A stretch of DNA of 64,000 nucleotides from Erigeron canadensis (Eukaryota > Streptophyta > Magnoliopsida > Asterales > Asteraceae): NCBI RefSeq assembly GCF_010389155.1, contig NC_057763.1, positions 30,548,645-30,612,644 on the forward strand, read 5' to 3'. Positions within the stretch are counted from its first letter, which is position 1. Every line of letters begins with the position of its first letter. The translations under genes and the position numbers were made by a program. Positions 36,047-49,619 of the stretch are shown in pieces. The notes beneath the pieces are model-generated. The model searched no databases. It saw only the letters and a list, made by a program, of their open reading frames with translations, and was not told the origin of the DNA.

Positions 36047-39000
36047 TTAATCCTTACCACCACCAGCAGGAGAAACCCGATTTGCGGGGTTGTATACACT
36101 GTAGTCCCCGTACTCTCTTCTACCACTGGCAAAAAACCGCCCAGTCATATCCTTTTCCACAAGGCAAAACTTTATTATGACACTATCAATATACGTGCGG
36201 GCTGTTTTAGTAAAAGCCAAAAGGAATGGGTCCATGTTGACCAGTAGAAACTTTTTGCATGGCTAGGTTTATCAGAAATGAACTTAGAAAAATAGCTAAC
36301 ATGTTTACAACAACTTAATAATATACTGTATTTCTTTGATGATATAATGATTCAGAAGCCTACAAGTAAACAAGTCTTAAAATACACTTTGGACATCATT
36401 CAAGCTGTTTGGCCCCTTTCCTTTTAGCTGAAACTTTATTTTTGACCCGTTAGAGGTAAACACCATAGTCCACATCAACCCATCCGTAAGTAAATAAGTC
36501 AAGACTGACACTTATTAGTTTGAAAAAGTAACTTTCATCATTTTCAGATACTCCACATCAAGAAAGTTGTAGACTGAAACGGTATCTGAAAGTCTACAGA
36601 GTTCTTAGTTGTAGATTGACTCTAGATAATAACATGAGATATGTTAAAAAAAGTTTAGAATCTAGGGCTAGAATCATATGTTAGAATGAACAAGGAGTGT
36701 AGAATCATGGTCAAATTCAAAGACGCAAAAAAGCAATGTACCTGTGTGTCACATCCCAACCAGCAGGTAAAAAACGAGGATGAATGGCTTCAACAAATAC
36801 TTGTCTCCATCTTTGACAAAACTCACGAATCCCGTCTTCTCCATGTTCCTTCAGCAGAAAATCAACCACTTGCTTCCCATGAGGTCCATGGCCTAATAAA
36901 GACAGCTTTGAACTACATGAAGCGAAGCCCACACCATCACCACTTTGGTGAATAGAGCCATTTACTTTAGCAGATGAATCCGCAACAGATGCATTTTCAA
37001 GCTCAGAACTTTCATTTTCGTTAAATTCTGAATTTATATAAGGGCTGTTACTAATATTATCTGATCTGTCTTCCTTATCAACATTTAATGACTTATCAGG
37101 GGAGGAAAGCTGCACACCACCATTCCTGCTCTCGAGTTCCTTGTCTGACACAATGTTTCCTGAGGAGTTATTAAGAGACAAACCTCTCTTTTTCCGTAGT
37201 CGTCTTCTCTCATGAGGACTCATTCCAACTAGTAGTGCGTTTTCAAGGTCTTCCTCTGATATATCTCTGCCTCCATAGTACTTCATAACAACCTGCAAAA
37301 TAGATAAGCATGAGGCCAGTCTTGAGTCCCCGCAAAAGCTCAAGTCAGCAAAGATATAAAAACTAACTGAACACTTTAACTTGATGGAAAAATTATGGTC
37401 CATTTACTTATTAATCGGTCAAGTGGAGGTATTTATGATCTATATCTATAAACTTTGTATGGAAAGAAAACAGGTCGATCAGATTGAAAGTCGCTGCAGG
37501 TAATTTTTATGCAGACAAAGTATACAACATCCCAAAAGGCTTTATTGAAGGATTTAAATAATTTTTGGTAATAATCTCGTTTTTCAACTCTTATACGCAT
37601 TCATTACTTACTGCTACAATGAAAAAATGCGCAGATAAGTGTTTTGGGATCAACCGAACCTACTATCCCGTATCAAACTGTACTAAAATTCAACCAAACC
37701 TTTCCAGCGCGTCTGCCTTGCCCATCTTACCATGTCCAAGTAGAATTATAACTAAGCCTTTATACAGCAATACATCTTCTATGTTCATATCAAGGTCCAA
37801 CTTTACTTATCGTAAGTATTAAGATATAAGTTTAAAAGATAATCATCCGACCAAGACCTGACCACCCTGATACTACAAATTGAGAACAATGGAAACAAGA
37901 AGTGGACCAAATCTGTACTGGTTCAGTACTACTTGTTATGGTCTAGGAGCAATTCGTTTGAAACGGGAGCATGCCCAAAACAAATTTTGGGTTTATAAAC
38001 TCCAGATAAAGCACACAATGGCGTCATTCAGGCTTTAAAAGATTTAAATCATAGTGAACTAGTTTAGTCTGGAACAAACTGATTAATCAGGTTTGGTACT
38101 ATGGCTCTCTGTTTTTGCTGGTTTGGACAGAATACAGATACTTGCAAACCCTGGGTGTAATACTACAGATTCAACAAAATATGAACCACCACGATAACTG
38201 TCGACATAAGCAAACAGTTGAACAATATCGAAAAGATGAGACAATTATGACCCATTTATCTATGCAAGAAGTCGACTTGGGTTATTTTTGCACTAACTTG
38301 TCACATCATAAGGTTCACAAAAACAGAAAATAGGTCAAAACTCAAAAGTCGTCCAGAGTGAAATATCAATGCATGAAAACTTCTGAATCACCTTACTTGA
38401 TAGATTAATTGTTATTGTAATAACATAGGCCAAACTTATTACTTAATTTATAAAGGCGCCACATGGGCGTAGGTGCCAGAGAAATAGCCTAGGCTCTAGG
38501 CGCTACTCAGATGCTGGTAATACCTCAGGCGCTGCTAGGCGCTAATTTTCCTCTTTATACAGTATTTTGTATTTATTTTTATCGTTTTACTCTCATATAT
38601 GTAATTATATTTGTTAAGTGGTTTTTAAAATTAAAGATACATCATATCTAAGGATTCTAATCTGAATAAAAATTATATGTTATATCTACCAATAAACTAA
38701 AACAGGATTGACATGTTATTGAAACGACATGTGGCGTAATCCTTGATCAACATGTGTCCTTTTAATTTATTTATTTTGTTAAATTAGCTTTTTTAGTTGT
38801 ATATAAATTCACTTTTCTTATTAGACTTAGAATTAAACTCTAACTCTTGGCTTATTAATAAAAAATACATTATAACCTAATTTGATTGATCGTTTTCTCA
38901 TTAATAAGTTGTCTCTTTTTCTTTCTCAATTCTTCAACTCCTATTACTTATAGTATTAATTACTCCCTTCGTCCCTCTAGAATTGTCATATTTTCAAATT

Positions 39001-42000
39001 CCAACTTTTGCAACTTTGATCTTAAATACGAGTAATTTTATTTGCGTTAGATAATAATTGATGAAAGTTATATGATATGACTGTGTTTTAGACGTATTTT
39101 TTAATGGTATAACTTTTATTAACAATATATATATATATATACGGGAAAAGTAAATATAAGGTTGTCCGGCACCTAAACTTAGGTGTGGAACCCCTCACTA
39201 ATTTTTTTATTAATAGTAAAATTTTAATCGAATCACATGCCCCCTGATTTTTATGGATTAAAAAAACAATATGTGAATGTTACACACCTAAGCTTAGCTA
39301 CCTAACAGTCTTATATTCTCATCCCCTATATATATATATATATAAGTTTAAAAATAAAGAATTTGAATATTCAAAGTATGACACTTTTAATGGGACTGGA
39401 GGGGGTATAATAAGTTATTAACATGAAGATTAAAAAGATTTAAGATTACGATCCGAAATCACAAGGCTATTTGTCATCATCCATTATGCTTACAAGTTCT
39501 GATTTTGATGTGGTTCTAAAAATTTAAGATAAATCCAAAATTCTAACTACACATATATTATATTTATCATTATTGTTTATTATAATGTAGCTTTGATCAT
39601 CGATGTACCAAACATCAATTTATTTCATACTCACGAATCATGTATAAGGCATATTCAAATTTATTTATGATACAATCTATATAGTTACCGTATATCGTAC
39701 GGGTATTAGAACTAGTATAAGTTATATACAACATATAATATCTTTATTAATATATTTTATATTGATATCCTGACATGATGCTCTAGTCACCACATTTTGT
39801 GAAAACTTTTGTTATGTAAGTGAAGACGTGATTTTTTTTAAGCATGTTTGAAGCATTCCCAGATACATCATATCTAAGGATTCTAATATGAGTAAAAAGT
39901 TATATGTTATATATAAAAGTTATATGCAACATATAACATTAGATCAATATATATGATATCCGGATATTGATGCTCTAGTCACTACATTTTTGTGAAATCT
40001 TTTGTTATGCAAGTGAAGATGTGACTTTAAGCATGTTTAAAGTTTTTTTTGTAGAAATTGTAATGTGGGGTTGATACAAGTATTTAACGAAAAAACGAGT
40101 CTTTTTTACATGAGGCGTTCGCCTAGCGCCTAGGGTTTTTTTGGGGGATTATTACCTATGGATGTAACTAACTATGACAAAAGGTCTATGTTATGTAAAG
40201 ATCTTGTAAAATGTCTATGTCATGTAATGAACTTTCAAATCCCGATTATTGGATGTACCTAACCAATTAAAAACTTACACGTGGTTGATTATATGGTTGC
40301 CACATATACCCGGGTACATCCAATAACCAGAATTTGAAAGTTTATTACATGACATAGACATTTTGTCATAGTTAGTTACATCCATAGGTAATAATCCTTT
40401 TTTTTTACCCTAAAAAACTTAGAGCGCCTATTCCCTTTGTAAACCAAGTTTAATATGTTAATGCAAAACAAAAGGTTTTAAAAAGCAACAAAAAAAAGTA
40501 TGAGGATCAACCCAACCCAACATATTCTAATCTGTTTCTATCCATACTAAAAGAGAAACCTTACCCAACTTACCCCATCCAGCGATCCACCCACATTGCC
40601 AAAATCTATATTACAAAGAGAAATAATTTTCACCCATCATAGACCCCAACATGAAAACATGCTAATACCTGTTTCAATTCTTCACGACGCTGAGGTGGCA
40701 TCCTAGGTCCATGTCTTATGAGAGCCATTGCTGCAGTTCTCAACTCTAAAGGGGACACGCCACCATCACCAACTTTCAATACAGAAGTGGAAGATCCGGA
40801 ATCATGTTCATCATTAGAGTCAACCACTTTGTGTACAAATAGGGGTATCCCAAATTCAGAAGCTACTTTTTTCTTGTACTTCTCGGCAGAAGAATGTGCT
40901 TTTTCATGACAATCGACACAAACTAGAACAATATCATGAGAGCGGTGACTCTTCAAATGCTCTGGGAAGTGTATCCGATAACATGATGGGATGATACGGT
41001 ATCGTAAATAGTGTTTTCCTTCCCCACAACCTACGCATATATTTTTCTTACTATGGATATAGAATTCATTTCCTTCGTCTTCAGGGCGCCCTTTGGGTTC
41101 AAAGAGAAGCATTATGGCTGGTGGATCTTCATCAACAACTTTTGCCAGATCCCGTTGTAGATACCTGCAAGCTTAATGGTTAGGCATAGAGGTTGCAAAA
41201 AGGGTTATTCTCTGTAGCAGTCTAAACAGGTCATGTTGACCTAAAACACTTTTTGACCAAAATTGATGATTAATCGATCATATATAATTGCAAAAACAGT
41301 ATGGAGTATTACTTTTAGAAGTAACCTATGTTTTAAATAAAATGACTTACAAGGTCTGTGCATTTGAAATACAATTTTAGCAACTGTCAACCCTTTTGGA
41401 GCTACTTTCTTTTGTTTTACTACTTGAGACATCAGAGATGAAAACAAAGTGTTTCTGCGTGTGGTTCTGCTTTTTATAGTTGAAATAATCATATAATCAT
41501 ACATGTTTAACTTGGCAAATTCTGATTGTCTATATATAAATAGCAACTGATAAAAGGACCAAGAACGGAATTTTTTTTGAAAAATGTACCTTTTACGTTG
41601 GCTAATATGCAACTGACTGTTTTCCCCAAGTATACACATATCTACAAAAATGATAATTGCTACTTCAAGTTGTAACAACTATTAATCAGTTCCGAAAGGC
41701 GAATCCAAACAAGACAGATGTATGATTCCATAATGAGAGAGAGAGAGAGAAAGGTAATAACGTCATGAAAATCAACGTTGAGTGGAGCGCATATTATTAC
41801 TAACCATTCTAACTTCTTTCGATCACAGTAACATAATAGTCGCCCATCATTGGCATATATTCTGCAGTTATGATATACTGGAGCTTTGCAGGAGAACTTC
41901 TGGACAAAAAGCTCACGAGAAGCCTTCCGTGCAACTTGTTTTAAAAGCTTATGCTTATTTCCTTTTGAAGATAATCTATCTGATACTTTGATGTTGGTTT

Positions 42001-45000
42001 TAGACAACAGGCCATAATTATAAAGAGATAAAGGACAAGAACCATTTGGACCAAGGTGCTTCTTAAGAACTAGTTGAAATATATCATCAAGATTGTTGAT
42101 CTCGTCTTGTAGGAGGCAAGGGAAGACGTCTAAATGACTCAAGACAACAGAGGATGGACACCGAGGAGCAGAACTCAAACTGAGAACATCAACGTCCATA
42201 TCAGCCTGTGATATTGTGGCGCAAATATCTGTAGTAGTTAATGGACTTTTTTCAGCAAGAGCGACAACAGCACTATCGGATAGTACATATTTAAGGCTCT
42301 CATCATGAATGCGGGCCTGAAACAATGTATAGATAGAAAAGAACCTAAAATCAACAGATACTACAGGCGGAAAAACGGGGAATGGATAATGGGTTAAATT
42401 AGTCTGGTGCAAAAAGAACCTAACATCTACAGATTGGCGGAAAAACGGGGAATGGATGATGGGTTAAAATTATTCTGGCGCAAAACTATAATATGTGCAT
42501 TAAAGTTGAGGCAGACAACCAACACTTCTATTTCACTTCATTCAAAGTTCATATATAGTTATTGTATTAAATATGATAAGGAAAAAGATATTAAAAAAAT
42601 AATAACTTAATTTCATAATAAGATATTATGAAGACATTTTCTTTACCATTTTTCAAAATTGACCCGCTAATAACAAAATACAACCTAAATACCAATTTCA
42701 ACATAACAGATTTGAAATTGCCACCTTCAAAAGAAGATAAACCTAAACAGTAAATTGCTTACCATCAAATCTCTCCAAGAGCAGAGACGTCTAACAAGTT
42801 CCTGAAAATGCATAGAATATTGCTCAATGGTAAGTTGGTAATATCAGAAATAATCCTTTTAAATGCCAAGAAACAGCAAAATGACAAAAGAATCTACCTG
42901 CATGTTGGCTGTAGAACTTCCAAGATCGTTCAAGTATCGGGAAATAATTGAAGAAGCAGCAGACTGCCCTGGGGAAGCCTCTAATTCTTTGGAGAAGAGT
43001 TGCAGACACAAGGCATTCGAACGCCGGATGGCCTCGAAAACAAGATCTAACTTGTCATTGGGACCAGCTGATATTTCTGATGCACTATTAGCTTTAGAAC
43101 TACAGTACAAAAAAGATGGAAAAATAGAAGACACATTTTTTAAAGGTTTTATTATGCATTGGTTGTTAATATGTTACCGAGACAAGCTGCTCTAGCAGTA
43201 GGGCAATATAATATGATGAAAGAATTTATTATGCACTAGTTGGTAAACAAAAATTGCTTTTACCATTTTATTATAAACCATAGAAACTCAAAAGGGATAT
43301 CGTGTCAATGGTAATGCAGATAGCCACGATATTCAGTAGGAATAAAAATGTTATAGATAAACAGCCAGCCAAATATTGAGGGAGGGAGACATAGAGAGAG
43401 CATACCATTCTTCTGGAGTCGGAGCTCAGAAACGAGACAATCTGCAATATACAGCAAATAGTGTGCATCCATTCGCGCATATTCAACCATATCCGTTGAC
43501 AGAGGACGTTGTCGCCAATCTTCACGCTATACATCCAAATGTCCCAAAAGAAACACATGTACATTGTAAATTATTCAGAAGAGGTTATTGTAACTAAGAT
43601 ACATATAATATATATCTTATGCAGACCGGAAGGTGTCTAGACCTAGACTAGGTAAAGCCTAAATATTGTACCTGATAAAGCTTGTTAGTTGTGACGCCAC
43701 AATATGTTTCAAGTAAGTACGCTAATGATCTTTGTGGCTTTGATAGCAAATCGCATGCCTGCAAGTTATTCAATCAGCCCTCATCTTTAGACTCTATTTC
43801 ATGTGGTTGCTAACCAAAAGTAAAACAAACATATATTTAACCATACAAAGTGACTGCTCGGAGACAGATGGTCTGTACTCATACCAAACCTCACCTTTGC
43901 AGTGTCAAATAAGTTTACAACGTAAATGTGAAAATCTCTTTGTAGCCATATAACGTCATTATCAGCACCATGGAAGACCTAAACACGCAAACCATGAAGA
44001 ATATCAAGTTAAAAACTCAATAAAGGAGATATGGGTGTACAATTTTAATAAACTGGTTACATGAGAACTTCCAAACTATAGTGCATTCATAAGTTCAAGT
44101 AAAAAAAGTAATAACTACACTACCTATGAAACAAATTTAAAAAATTAATACTTTAGCGCATAGATTGGTAAAAGAAAAAGCATTTGCGTTGAAGAGTACA
44201 AAGTTAAATCTGGAGAAAAATGTAAACGTATCTTTATTGAATGTATAAAGTAATAGTTTAATGTGTAGTCATTGTCATTATACAATGAAGCTCGGAAACT
44301 AGACAAAGGAACCACCTTATGCACAATCAATGGTAAAACGATTCAACATTCAAATTTATTAACACCCACACTTAGTGTTTAATGTTGTTCCAATTTTAAA
44401 AAGAAAAACTCCTCATAATTCAATTCAACAATCATCGGAGTAAATATGGAAGCACAAACCTAATATGTACCTTGCAAATATTAGGATCAGCAAATAAGGG
44501 GGCAAGAATTCCCATAGTGTCATGAAGAGCAATAGTATCCACCAGGTAATCTTCATCTCTCGTAGAAATCTAAAATTGAGAATATAAGCGCACACACTTA
44601 AGCATCATCTAACAATCCCAAATACCCAATACTAACCTGAATAAGAGCAGTAAACCCCAAGAATGAATGTAAGCTATGTTGCTCGGTATCCACCGCAAAC
44701 ACTCTTTCTTTACTTAAAACCTCCACGAGTTCTTTTAACTTTGATTCATCGTCAACCCAAACATACTTATCACCCATATCCGTAATTCCATTAGAAAACT
44801 TAAAATCCAATAGTGGTTTCTCCATCAAATCCATGATCTCAGATTCATACGGATGCAAATCCGTAGAACCATCTGCAATTGATCTCAAGTTAACATTCCA
44901 TTTCCACATTGCCAACACATATAGTGCGGTCAAAGTGTAACATAGTTTCACCAAATTGTCACTCACACATAACAAACTATTTACTTTGGTTTTTTTTTTA

Positions 45001-45493
45001 TAACAATTGTTTATTTCATTATCAATGAACGTGAATGACCTTCTATAGCCCCAGCATTTTATAACAAGGTCATTATATACATCGATAACGAAACAAAAGT
45101 TCGTTACATCAAAAGACAATATAATTAGTTTGTTAGGTATAAATGACAATTCGTCGAAAGTTTGTTACATTTTAACAACAATAAATCCTAGTACTCATAA
45201 TAATGGAAGCTATGAATTAACCATATGATTTGATTTGACATGTAGAAACGATAGTGTAAAAAATAAAAGTTACCCTGGAGCCTGAGATGTTTAAAGGGGG
45301 CATAAGAATTGTTGGCCAAAACACGTTTGAAAGTGTGTTGAGGCTTAACTTGAGATTTCAGGTAACATGAATTAATGTTGTTGTTGTTGTGTTTTCGTTT
45401 TCTGTGTTTAAGAAATTTGTTGACAAATAAGATTGAAACAACTGCTAAACAAGATATGGTAACAGCAATTTTGATTTTATGTTTATCGTCCAT
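36047..45493 (-). CDS. RRP6L3: RRP6-like 3 / EXD2-like DEDDy 3'-5' exonuclease (12 exons)
   Basis: Predicted membrane-anchored 3'-5' exonuclease for RNA and/or DNA. Exons: 45493-45274, 44872-44637, 44569-44471, 43978-43895, 43758-43672, 43526-43406, 43091-42898, 42801-42763, 42316-41805, 41164-40669, 37292-36742, 36125-36047; 2718 nt, 905 aa, all in phase. Residues about 7-27 form one hydrophobic segment followed by KHRKRKH, a tail-in anchor. DEDDy residues are visible: D135/E137 (FAVDTEQHS), D193 ([14 protein letters not shown]), Y258/D262 ([13 protein letters not shown]). An HRDC-like segment spans about 345-400. A second module has C574-x2-C577 and C613-x2-C616-H617 around [20 protein letters not shown]/zinc-like, as I recall for animal EXD2. 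The exon 7 acceptor (after TTCTAAAG) was chosen because it alone keeps frame. Intron 10 (3.4 kb) is packed with transposons. Symbol by similarity to the Arabidopsis family. Confidence 0.9.
38963..39405. mobile_element. Stowaway MITE (Tc1/mariner) inside the Helitron
   Basis: Left end CTCCCTTCGTCCCTCTAGAA, right end AATGGGACTGGAGGGGG, flanked by TA at 38961-38962 and 39406-39407. The right arm has the usual 'gtatgacacttttaatggga'. Without its own insert (39142-39326) it is about 258 bp. Confidence 0.85.
39142..39326. mobile_element. Small MITE nested in the Stowaway
   Basis: Arms CGGGAAAAGTAAATATAAGG...CTAAACTTAGGTGTG and, inverted, GGGGATGAGAATATAAGAC...CTAAGCTTAGGTGTG pair over about 45 bp. 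Flanked by (TA)n, consistent with insertion into a TA repeat, so the target duplication cannot be defined. Confidence 0.65.
40146..40400. mobile_element. Foldback MITE in exonuclease intron 10
   Basis: Inverted arms GGATTATTACCTATGGATGT... extend about 60 bp ('aactaactatgacaaaa', 'gtctatgtcatgtaat') around a core with 'ccaattaaaaacttacacgtgg'. The core resembles that of 61563-61881. Flanks are T-rich and the target duplication is unclear. Confidence 0.75.
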
Positions 45494-48400
45494 TGATAAA
45501 ATCTAAAAAACTGGTAAACACCTCTGAACAACAACTTCAGAGTTCGGAGGTTAGATGATGACGGCGGTCAAACACTTCACACTCCAGATAGAGGTGTATC
45601 ATGTTTTAGCTTGGTTTAATAATTGGGCTAGAAACTTGGGCCGGCCTAACATATAGTTTATATAATGGCGGTTCAGCCCGTGTTTAAAATATTGACTCGC
45701 TCAGCGTTACACTAACTAGGGTCTAGGCCTCTAGGGATCATGCAACTATGCAAGTATGGCCCATAACACACTAACTAGAGTTTTCAGGAAAATGATTTAC
45801 CCTCTTAAAATATCAGCCTAATAACCTTCCTACCAACTTGATCATGACATCTATTGAAATCAAAAGATAAAAGTAAAGAATTATTCTTGTCATATATACA
45901 CACGTTCGAAGTGGATTATTAGTCTGGTCCTTAAGAAAAATATATTATTTCCCATATCATAATTACAGAGACATGTTTATGAAAAAGTTAATTTTGCCAA
46001 AATTTGTTAACAAGTCTAGCGTTTTTTTTTCCTTTTGTGAAAGAAATATGTTACACTTATAAAAAGTTTACAAGCTAGTAATTTTATGATTATCCGTAAA
46101 TGGGTGAATGTATCATGTATGTATACCTTTTAAAGCAGAGCACTAATCGCACAAAGTAATAGGAGTAAGATTATATGATTTACATTTGTTACAATGTAAC
46201 CTTTGTCTCTTTTTACTTTTTGAGCATAAGCTTACTCCCCAAATCTTCAAATTTCATGTTTGTACAAGATAAAATAACTGCGGCAAGCAGTACAAAATGA
46301 TAAAATATGGTCAAATAATACGGCGGTACGTTGGTTAGTAAAACTTGAATTAGTTTTTACTTTCCTTCAAGTCCATATGGTAATATAAACAGCCGAAATG
46401 CTAGAAGTCCGATAATGGTACACCAAGGCAGGCCACAAGCTTGTCATTCTCCATTGTCTTCAAGTTGCTAGTCCATATGCCCCTGCGTGCATATTTTTTA
46501 CATAATAGTAAAACAAGACAGTTTTACGTCACATGTCTTATTTTCTCGACTTTGTTACTTTGTTGGAATTCCCTCGGATTTACATACAACTCTCAAACGA
46601 TCACTCCATACTTGGTTAAACTTTGTCCATCAAAATGTGCTATTTTGAGTGTTTGAATAATGACACTTTCATTTTGTGTAGTATTTACTATATATGATAG
46701 ACCATTGAAACAACTTTCTATGTATATGTTGTATGCTTAATTATTTATTTTCCTTTGTGTATTGTGTGGTCCAAGCTTTTTGGAATGTAAAAGATTTTAC
46801 CAAGTGACAAATCACATGATTCATGGAACAACAAACTTTTTTTTGGCTTAAAAATGAGATCACATGAATTGATGGATTTAAAATTGTCTTTGGGTACACT
46901 AAAAGTGTGTTGCAATGTCACTTACTGGAAGCAAAGTATCCCATGTCCCTAGATCACTCCTTGATGTTTATGCCCCATCTTATAGACATTTTAAAATTCA
47001 ATACTATATTTATAACAAATAAAACATTTGAAGACTTGTAAAATATATGTTAACATATTTATATAATTTTTTTATTAGGGAAAGGCAACATACTTTTGAA
47101 CAGACAGAGAGCATAAATTTATAAATTTAATGAAAGGGCAATATTCTTCAACAATTAATTTTGATTCCCTCACTTAAACATTTTGGATTGTTTTTTACCT
47201 TATGTCATGAAAATATTTAGATAACATATGTGTTCAGTGTTCTCCTGTAGGTGATGATAAGATGAAGATAAAATGAAGTATGATTTGTGTAAGGAGTATT
47301 TTAAGAGACATAGTATAATTAAGGTAAAATTATACTACTAAATAATGTTTACTAAATAAATTACTTCACAAATTTCATTTGTCGTATTTGTGACCAATTA
47401 TTATACACCACAATACAGAATTCATCTGTTTACCACGTGGAGTGCCAGAGTACGTAAATCAAAGTAAGTACAAGTTTTAGTGAATCTAACGACGATTTAA
47501 CATTATTGGCTCCGAACTCCCTGCAACATAACAAATATACACGTGTCATGTACCGAAATAACCACGTAAATTGTTTATCTTTTTATTTTATTTTAAATTA
47601 AATGGACGGTGACATGATATTAGTTTACTGTTTTACCGGGTATCTAATCTATCTGAAATGCATCTGGCCGACCAATGGCGTTGTCTTCAATAATTTTGGA
47701 TAATTTTTAAACCAGGTTAAATTTTAATTCCGAATCATGTAAGGAACTTATGAATCTTATTAGGGAACTTTGAATAAATACAACGAGTACTATGTTAAAA
47801 AGGAAAAAAAAAAAAAAAAAAAAAAAAAGACTACTATGAGTATTATTTTGTAGATTAGCTAAAATCCGATGTTATATATATTTTAATTGTTATTAAAAGT
47901 TTTGATGAATTTAATCATTCTAAACTCAATTATTCTTGCCAGTAAAATTTTCCTCCTTTATTCCAATCAATACTATGTCAATTTCGGATACCAACGTCCC
48001 TTTGTAACCCATTAACCCGGGTTAGCAAATTGAATCATAGATGATCTGCATTCGAACATATTTTGTACCACATTTAAATATCACATTTCAAATAGTAATC
48101 GTCTTTATATCTATTGGATGCTAGTAATATTACTGACTGCTATGACACTGAATCATATAATTGTGATACGATATCATATCTCACAAAGGTTATCAAGTAG
48201 CTAGTATTGTGGGTTGATTTACATAACATCGTAAGGTCATGGGAAGTGAGGATTATGAGAACCCCTCAAACTCATGAAAAGCTATCATGTGAAGTTCCCC
48301 CATCAAGGGGCTCCCTTTGGAGTGAGGGGTTTCCCATAATCCCTTATTATATAAGTATATATAAAAAAAAGGGACCAATAAGGAAGCCGCAAGTGTGTGG

Positions 48401-48921
48401 GGTCAAAGAAAAAGTGAGAGTGAAGGGGGCGTCCAAAATTGAACGAAGATGAACCTTTTTTTTTTGCAAGGAACGCCCCTGGGGCGGAATTCCTTGGGAA
48501 GGAGATGCCTCACTCTGCATGTCCTAAATTATCTCTATATATAGGATTTTACAACTGGCAATTAGTTGTTGGAAATACTAAATAAACACTTGTAATTACT
48601 TTAACAAGTTACAATACGATGAAAGTAAAACAAGCAAAGTAAACAAGAACGAGAACAGAAACGAAGAATCGAAAGGGTAATAACATTTTGATTCCTGCAA
48701 AGAAAGAAACATAAACAATAAAAATAAAGGAATTGAGTTTGTGAATGACATAATTCTTTTAAACAAATTTGTCATATGTTTCTCGGGTACACCGGCTCAA
48801 ATAAGCAGCATACTGCCGGACAATAACACTTGTCTGAAAGATAAACGGAACACGGGGATGGGTGTTTCTTCAGAGAACAAAAGTTACATAATGAATGGAA
48901 CTTATGTGTCTGTTACGAGTT
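45494..48921. other. Intergenic region upstream of the exonuclease gene
   Basis: No gene seen. Contains a 28-bp poly(A) run (about 47803-47829) and a G/C-richer stretch at 48.25-48.53 kb with local palindromes ('cgcccctggggcg') that may be a MITE fragment. The first few hundred bases presumably hold the exonuclease promoter; no clear TATA box chosen. Confidence 0.45.
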
Positions 48922-48926
48922 CTATA

Positions 48927-49619
48927 TGTTGGGTTATATAACTATTATCAAATCAAATCACAAAGCACGCAACGGAAGACAAGATCTATGTAGTTTAAAT
49001 AATTAACCAAGATAGAAAACGTGTACCCTAAATTGGAGAGAATAAGCAAGAAACCTTTATAATAAGGTTTGAATTAAACCTCTCTACGATTGCACCAACA
49101 ACGTTGGAATGTATGTATGCTAGTACTTGATCACGAACCGAACAACCCCTTGTTCCTAGCTTTAAAATCGACCCAAACAAAAACCCGAAAATCCTTTTTC
49201 TTGATGTAGTCGATCGAACCAAAGAGAGAGGAGAAGAAGAGAGTTTTAGGGTTTTAATAAACCTAATGAATTGTGTGTAGAAAACAATTAGATTAGACCT
49301 CTATTTATAGACTTAGGAAACTTGATGACCAAGTTTAGGGATTGTGAATCCCTTGGACGACCCCCCCCCCCCTCTAGACTATTCTAGAGGGTTTCCTAAT
49401 TGTTTCCTAATTCCAACTCTTCTCCGTTAAGTCCGTTAGTTAAGTACCATTAACTATTAACTCTTTTAACGGACCTCCGTTAGTTTTTCGTGATCAAATT
49501 AATTAATAAATTACATTTAATATAATAATTAGTTATAGTTACATTCACGTTGAGGAGTGACCTCGTAGGCTTAAATACTTTCTGGACATACGTTCATTTT
49601 ACGTGATCATATTCTAACA
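48927..49619 (-). repeat. 3' LTR of the Ty1/copia element
   Basis: 693 bp with TGTTGG...TAACA ends; preceded by CTATA (48922-48926), the left target duplication. Compared by eye with the other LTR it shows about 30-35 differences (roughly 5%), including a poly-C tract at about 49365-49378. Confidence 0.93.

Larger units (their letters stand above)
38685..39715 (+). mobile_element. Helitron with paralogous empty site
   Basis: Begins TCTACCAATAAACTAAAACA after A; ends with hairpin CCGTATATCGTACGG, then GTATTAGAA-CTAG before T. The empty site in unit B reads ...ttatatgttata-tataaaagtt..., which proves clean insertion between A and T without target duplication, the hallmark of Helitrons. No Rep/helicase. 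It carries a Stowaway (38963-39405). Confidence 0.87.
38635..40042 (+). repeat. Tandem duplication (about 195 bp unit), first copy split by a Helitron
   Basis: Unit A is 38635-38684 plus 39716-39860; unit B is 39861-40042. Both start 'agatacatcatatctaagg' and share 'ttatatgttata', 'gatgctctagtcac', 'cttttgttatg' and 'aagcatgttt'. Unit B runs straight across the point where unit A holds the Helitron. Confidence 0.85.
38450..40135. mobile_element. Possible composite element with 'ctaggcgc' ends
   Basis: Left, around 38455-38545, are repeated 'gcctaggctctaggcgct' and 'ctgctaggcgct' motifs. Right, around 40112-40133, is 'gaggcgttcgcctagcgcctaggg', an imperfect inverse. Such ends are typical of an abundant plant MITE/hAT-like family. 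No target duplication found, so a single element is only a suggestion. Confidence 0.3.

Noticed and set aside
36136..36235. Upstream part of the last open frame in the exonuclease gene as coding
   Set aside because: Only an acceptor giving exon start 36125 keeps frame with exon 11 and yields [15 protein letters not shown]; the upstream codons are intron.
38635..40042. CRISPR-like or satellite array
   Set aside because: Only two units of ~195 bp, one interrupted by a transposon; a simple tandem duplication. No CRISPR array anywhere, as expected for a plant.
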